7,265 bases of DNA from Holosporaceae bacterium. Its GTDB lineage: Bacteria; Pseudomonadota; Alphaproteobacteria; UBA3830. The stretch spans positions 1 to 7,265 of the forward strand of contig JAIRZO010000045.1 of the NCBI GenBank assembly GCA_031267195.1. Direction: 5' to 3'. The position numbers were made by a program, and so were the translations under genes. Position 1 is the first letter of the stretch. The number at the start of each line of letters is the position of its first letter. The notes beneath the pieces were generated by a model. It worked only from the letters and a program-made list of their open reading frames with translations, ran no database searches and was not told where the DNA came from. Of this stretch, positions 6,778 to 7,265 are shown piece by piece.

Positions 6778-6815
6778 CTACATACTCCAAAACACATGGA
6801 CCATCATATATTATT

Positions 6816-6836
6816 CTATATTAATTGGGCAATCCC
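6816..6836. repeat. IS copy A terminal inverted repeat, transposase-start end
   Basis: This is the reverse complement of 6049-6069 with one mismatch, ending in GGGCAATCCC at the element boundary. The transposase ATG lies 59 bp inside. A promoter for the transposase probably overlaps or lies just inside this end, but no clear boxes were identified. Confidence 0.85.
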
Positions 6837-6852
6837 GAGCTTCCGGGATTGC
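6829..6852. repeat. Perfect 9-bp palindrome at the junction of the two IS elements
   Basis: GCAATCCCG (6829-6837) and CGGGATTGC (6844-6852) are perfect reverse complements around the 6-base loop AGCTTC. The palindrome arises because the similar ends of two oppositely oriented IS1-type elements face each other across the target duplication. On either strand the transcript could form a stable hairpin between the two divergent transposase genes. Confidence 0.7.
6837..6843. repeat. Target site duplication, right copy (GAGCTTC)
   Basis: These seven bases are identical to 6042-6048. They lie between the end of IS copy A and the start of IS copy B, so copy A inserted immediately next to the terminus of copy B. 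Confidence 0.75.
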
Positions 6853-6906
6853 GCTATATAGATATTAGATGATATAATAAGTTGTAATAGGATGTAGATT
6901 TTTGTA

Positions 6907-7077
6907 ATGATATGTAAATTTTGTGGCAGCGAAGCGTTTAGAAAGAGTGGTATTACGAGAAAGAAACAGAGGTATTTTTGTAAAAGTTGCGGACGGAATC
7001 AAGTTGTTGGTGATAATCGAGAAAAACATTCTAAGATGGAAAAGTATGCAGCAGTAGTAACGCGAATTATGGATTAG
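6907..7077 (+). pseudogene. IS1 InsA-like N-terminal fragment (zinc finger), ends at premature TAG
   Basis: A 56-residue frame from ATG 6907 begins MICKFCGSEAFRKSG. It carries the zinc-binding cysteines C3, C6, C25 and C28 with the same spacing as in copy A, and shares KKQRYFCKSCG and a GDNREKHS segment close to GDSRKKHS of copy A. The alignment with copy A is good to about residue 50; a TAG follows at 7075. The rest of the transposase is not readable as one frame. The ribosome binding site is poor. It is probably a dead remnant, though a small DNA-binding peptide of this kind could in principle act as an InsA-like repressor of related IS1 ends. Confidence 0.65.
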
Positions 7078-7092
7078 GATGCTCATATTTCA
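7063..7092. repeat. Inverted repeat, left arm (30 bp)
   Basis: Starting CGAATTATGGATTAG and ending GCTCATATTTCA, this stretch is repeated in inverted orientation at 7236-7265 with 28 of 30 bases identical; the two mismatches are adjacent, in the middle. The arms are 143 bp apart. The arm lies where the InsA-like reading frame of copy B breaks down and supplies its TAG stop. Confidence 0.8.
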
Positions 7093-7235
7093 AGACATTC
7101 CAATGTTTAATTAAATATTCTCGTACTGACGAAAAAGCAACAAATATCTAAGATTTCAGCATCTACTGCAGTTGCTTTGAATAATTTACTTACAGCTAAA
7201 AATGCAGAAAAACCACGCAAATTGTTGATTTTAAC

Positions 7236-7265
7236 TGAAATATGAGCAATCTAATCCATAATTCG
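7236..7265. repeat. Inverted repeat, right arm (reaches window edge)
   Basis: This is the reverse complement of 7063-7092 at 28 of 30 positions. It touches the last base of the window, so the repeat may be longer. The pair could be the terminal repeats of a roughly 200-bp miniature element inserted in copy B, or an inverted partial duplication of the transposase gene. The sequence seen cannot separate these. Confidence 0.75.

Larger units (their letters stand above)
6049..6836 (-). mobile_element. IS1-family insertion sequence, copy A (complete ends, broken transposase)
   Basis: This 788-bp element is close in size to IS1 (about 770 bp). Its 21-bp terminal inverted repeats match at 20 of 21 positions. 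Both ends share the 17 bases TTGCCCAATTAATATAG, preceded by GGGC on one side and GGGA on the other. It is flanked by the direct repeat GAGCTTC. It carries one transposase gene on the minus strand whose stop codon lies inside the left inverted repeat, as is common for compact IS elements. The clear target duplication and near-perfect ends suggest a fairly recent insertion. The transposase is frameshifted, so this copy is probably not autonomous unless frameshifting occurs. Its transcription direction is the same as that of eno downstream. Confidence 0.88.
6845..7265 (+). mobile_element. IS1-family element, copy B, degenerate and running off the right edge
   Basis: The terminus GGGATTGCGC matches the copy A end (GGGATTGCCC) at 9 of 10 bases and is followed by similar AT-rich sequence. 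A zinc-finger reading frame starts 62 bp inside; the matching distance in copy A is 59 bp. This supports a second, diverged member of the same family on the opposite strand. After base 7077 the reading frames are broken. Short fragments in other frames (YGLGCSYFKTFQCLIKYSR from about 7069) resemble the helix-turn-helix region of IS1 InsA proteins after a frameshift. No far end or target duplication is visible. A 30-bp inverted repeat at 7063-7092 / 7236-7265 complicates the right part. Confidence 0.55.

Noticed and set aside
6602..6868. Plus-strand 88-codon open frame in IS copy A
   Set aside because: It is antisense to the zinc-finger start of the transposase and crosses the IS terminus, so it is a shadow.
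6865..7086. Minus-strand 73-codon open frame over copy B
   Set aside because: It is antisense to the clear zinc-finger coding sequence of the InsA-like fragment and resembles no protein family.
7093..7235. Possible small gene between the inverted repeat arms (frame containing ISKISASTAVALNNLL)
   Set aside because: There is no start codon with a ribosome binding site, stops surround it, and the similarity to IS1 helix-turn-helix wording is too weak to claim.

Overview
The window looks like a chromosomal piece of an alphaproteobacterium, possibly a host-associated lineage such as Rickettsiales or Holosporales. The lineage is an inference from three things. The large terminase subunit is of the gene-transfer-agent (GTA) type typical of Alphaproteobacteria. 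The base composition is moderately AT-rich, with homopolymer runs and decaying insertion sequences. Two lipoproteins with Gram-negative-style lipoboxes are present. Enolase is complete but does not settle the lineage.

Left part (1-1669): a minus-strand small single-pass membrane protein (109-318) overlaps what may be the start of another minus-strand gene running off the left edge (ATG at 169). Diverging from these across an 85-bp AT-rich gap is a complete GTA/phage-type large terminase gene (404-1669, plus) with all expected ATPase and nuclease motifs. No other head, portal or tail gene is recognisable beside it.

Middle part (1692-5914, all minus): in transcription order, enolase, a periplasmic amino-acid-binding lipoprotein, an ABC permease, an ABC ATPase, and a coiled-coil lipoprotein of unknown function. 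Gaps are 31 bp, 4 bp, a short overlap, and 41 bp, and no terminator is visible between genes. They could form one transcript driven by a sigma70-like promoter at 6006-6034. The three ABC genes form a complete polar amino-acid importer of the His/Gln/Arg (PAAT) family. Pairing with enolase is positional only.

Right part (6042-7265): two IS1-family elements lie head to head. Copy A (6049-6836, 788 bp) has near-perfect terminal inverted repeats and a 7-bp target duplication (GAGCTTC). Its transposase (minus strand) is broken by two compensating single-base frameshifts. Copy B begins at 6845 on the other strand, with a related terminus and a related zinc-finger N-terminus, but is degenerate and runs to the window edge. 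Copy A lies 14 bp upstream of the enolase -35 box. The last 200 bp hold a pair of 30-bp inverted repeats (28/30 identical) that belong to no recognised element.

No tRNA, rRNA, CRISPR array or riboswitch was recognised. I saw no clear novel multi-gene system. The most unusual points are the isolated terminase, the nested IS structure, and the changed ligand-site residue in the binding protein.
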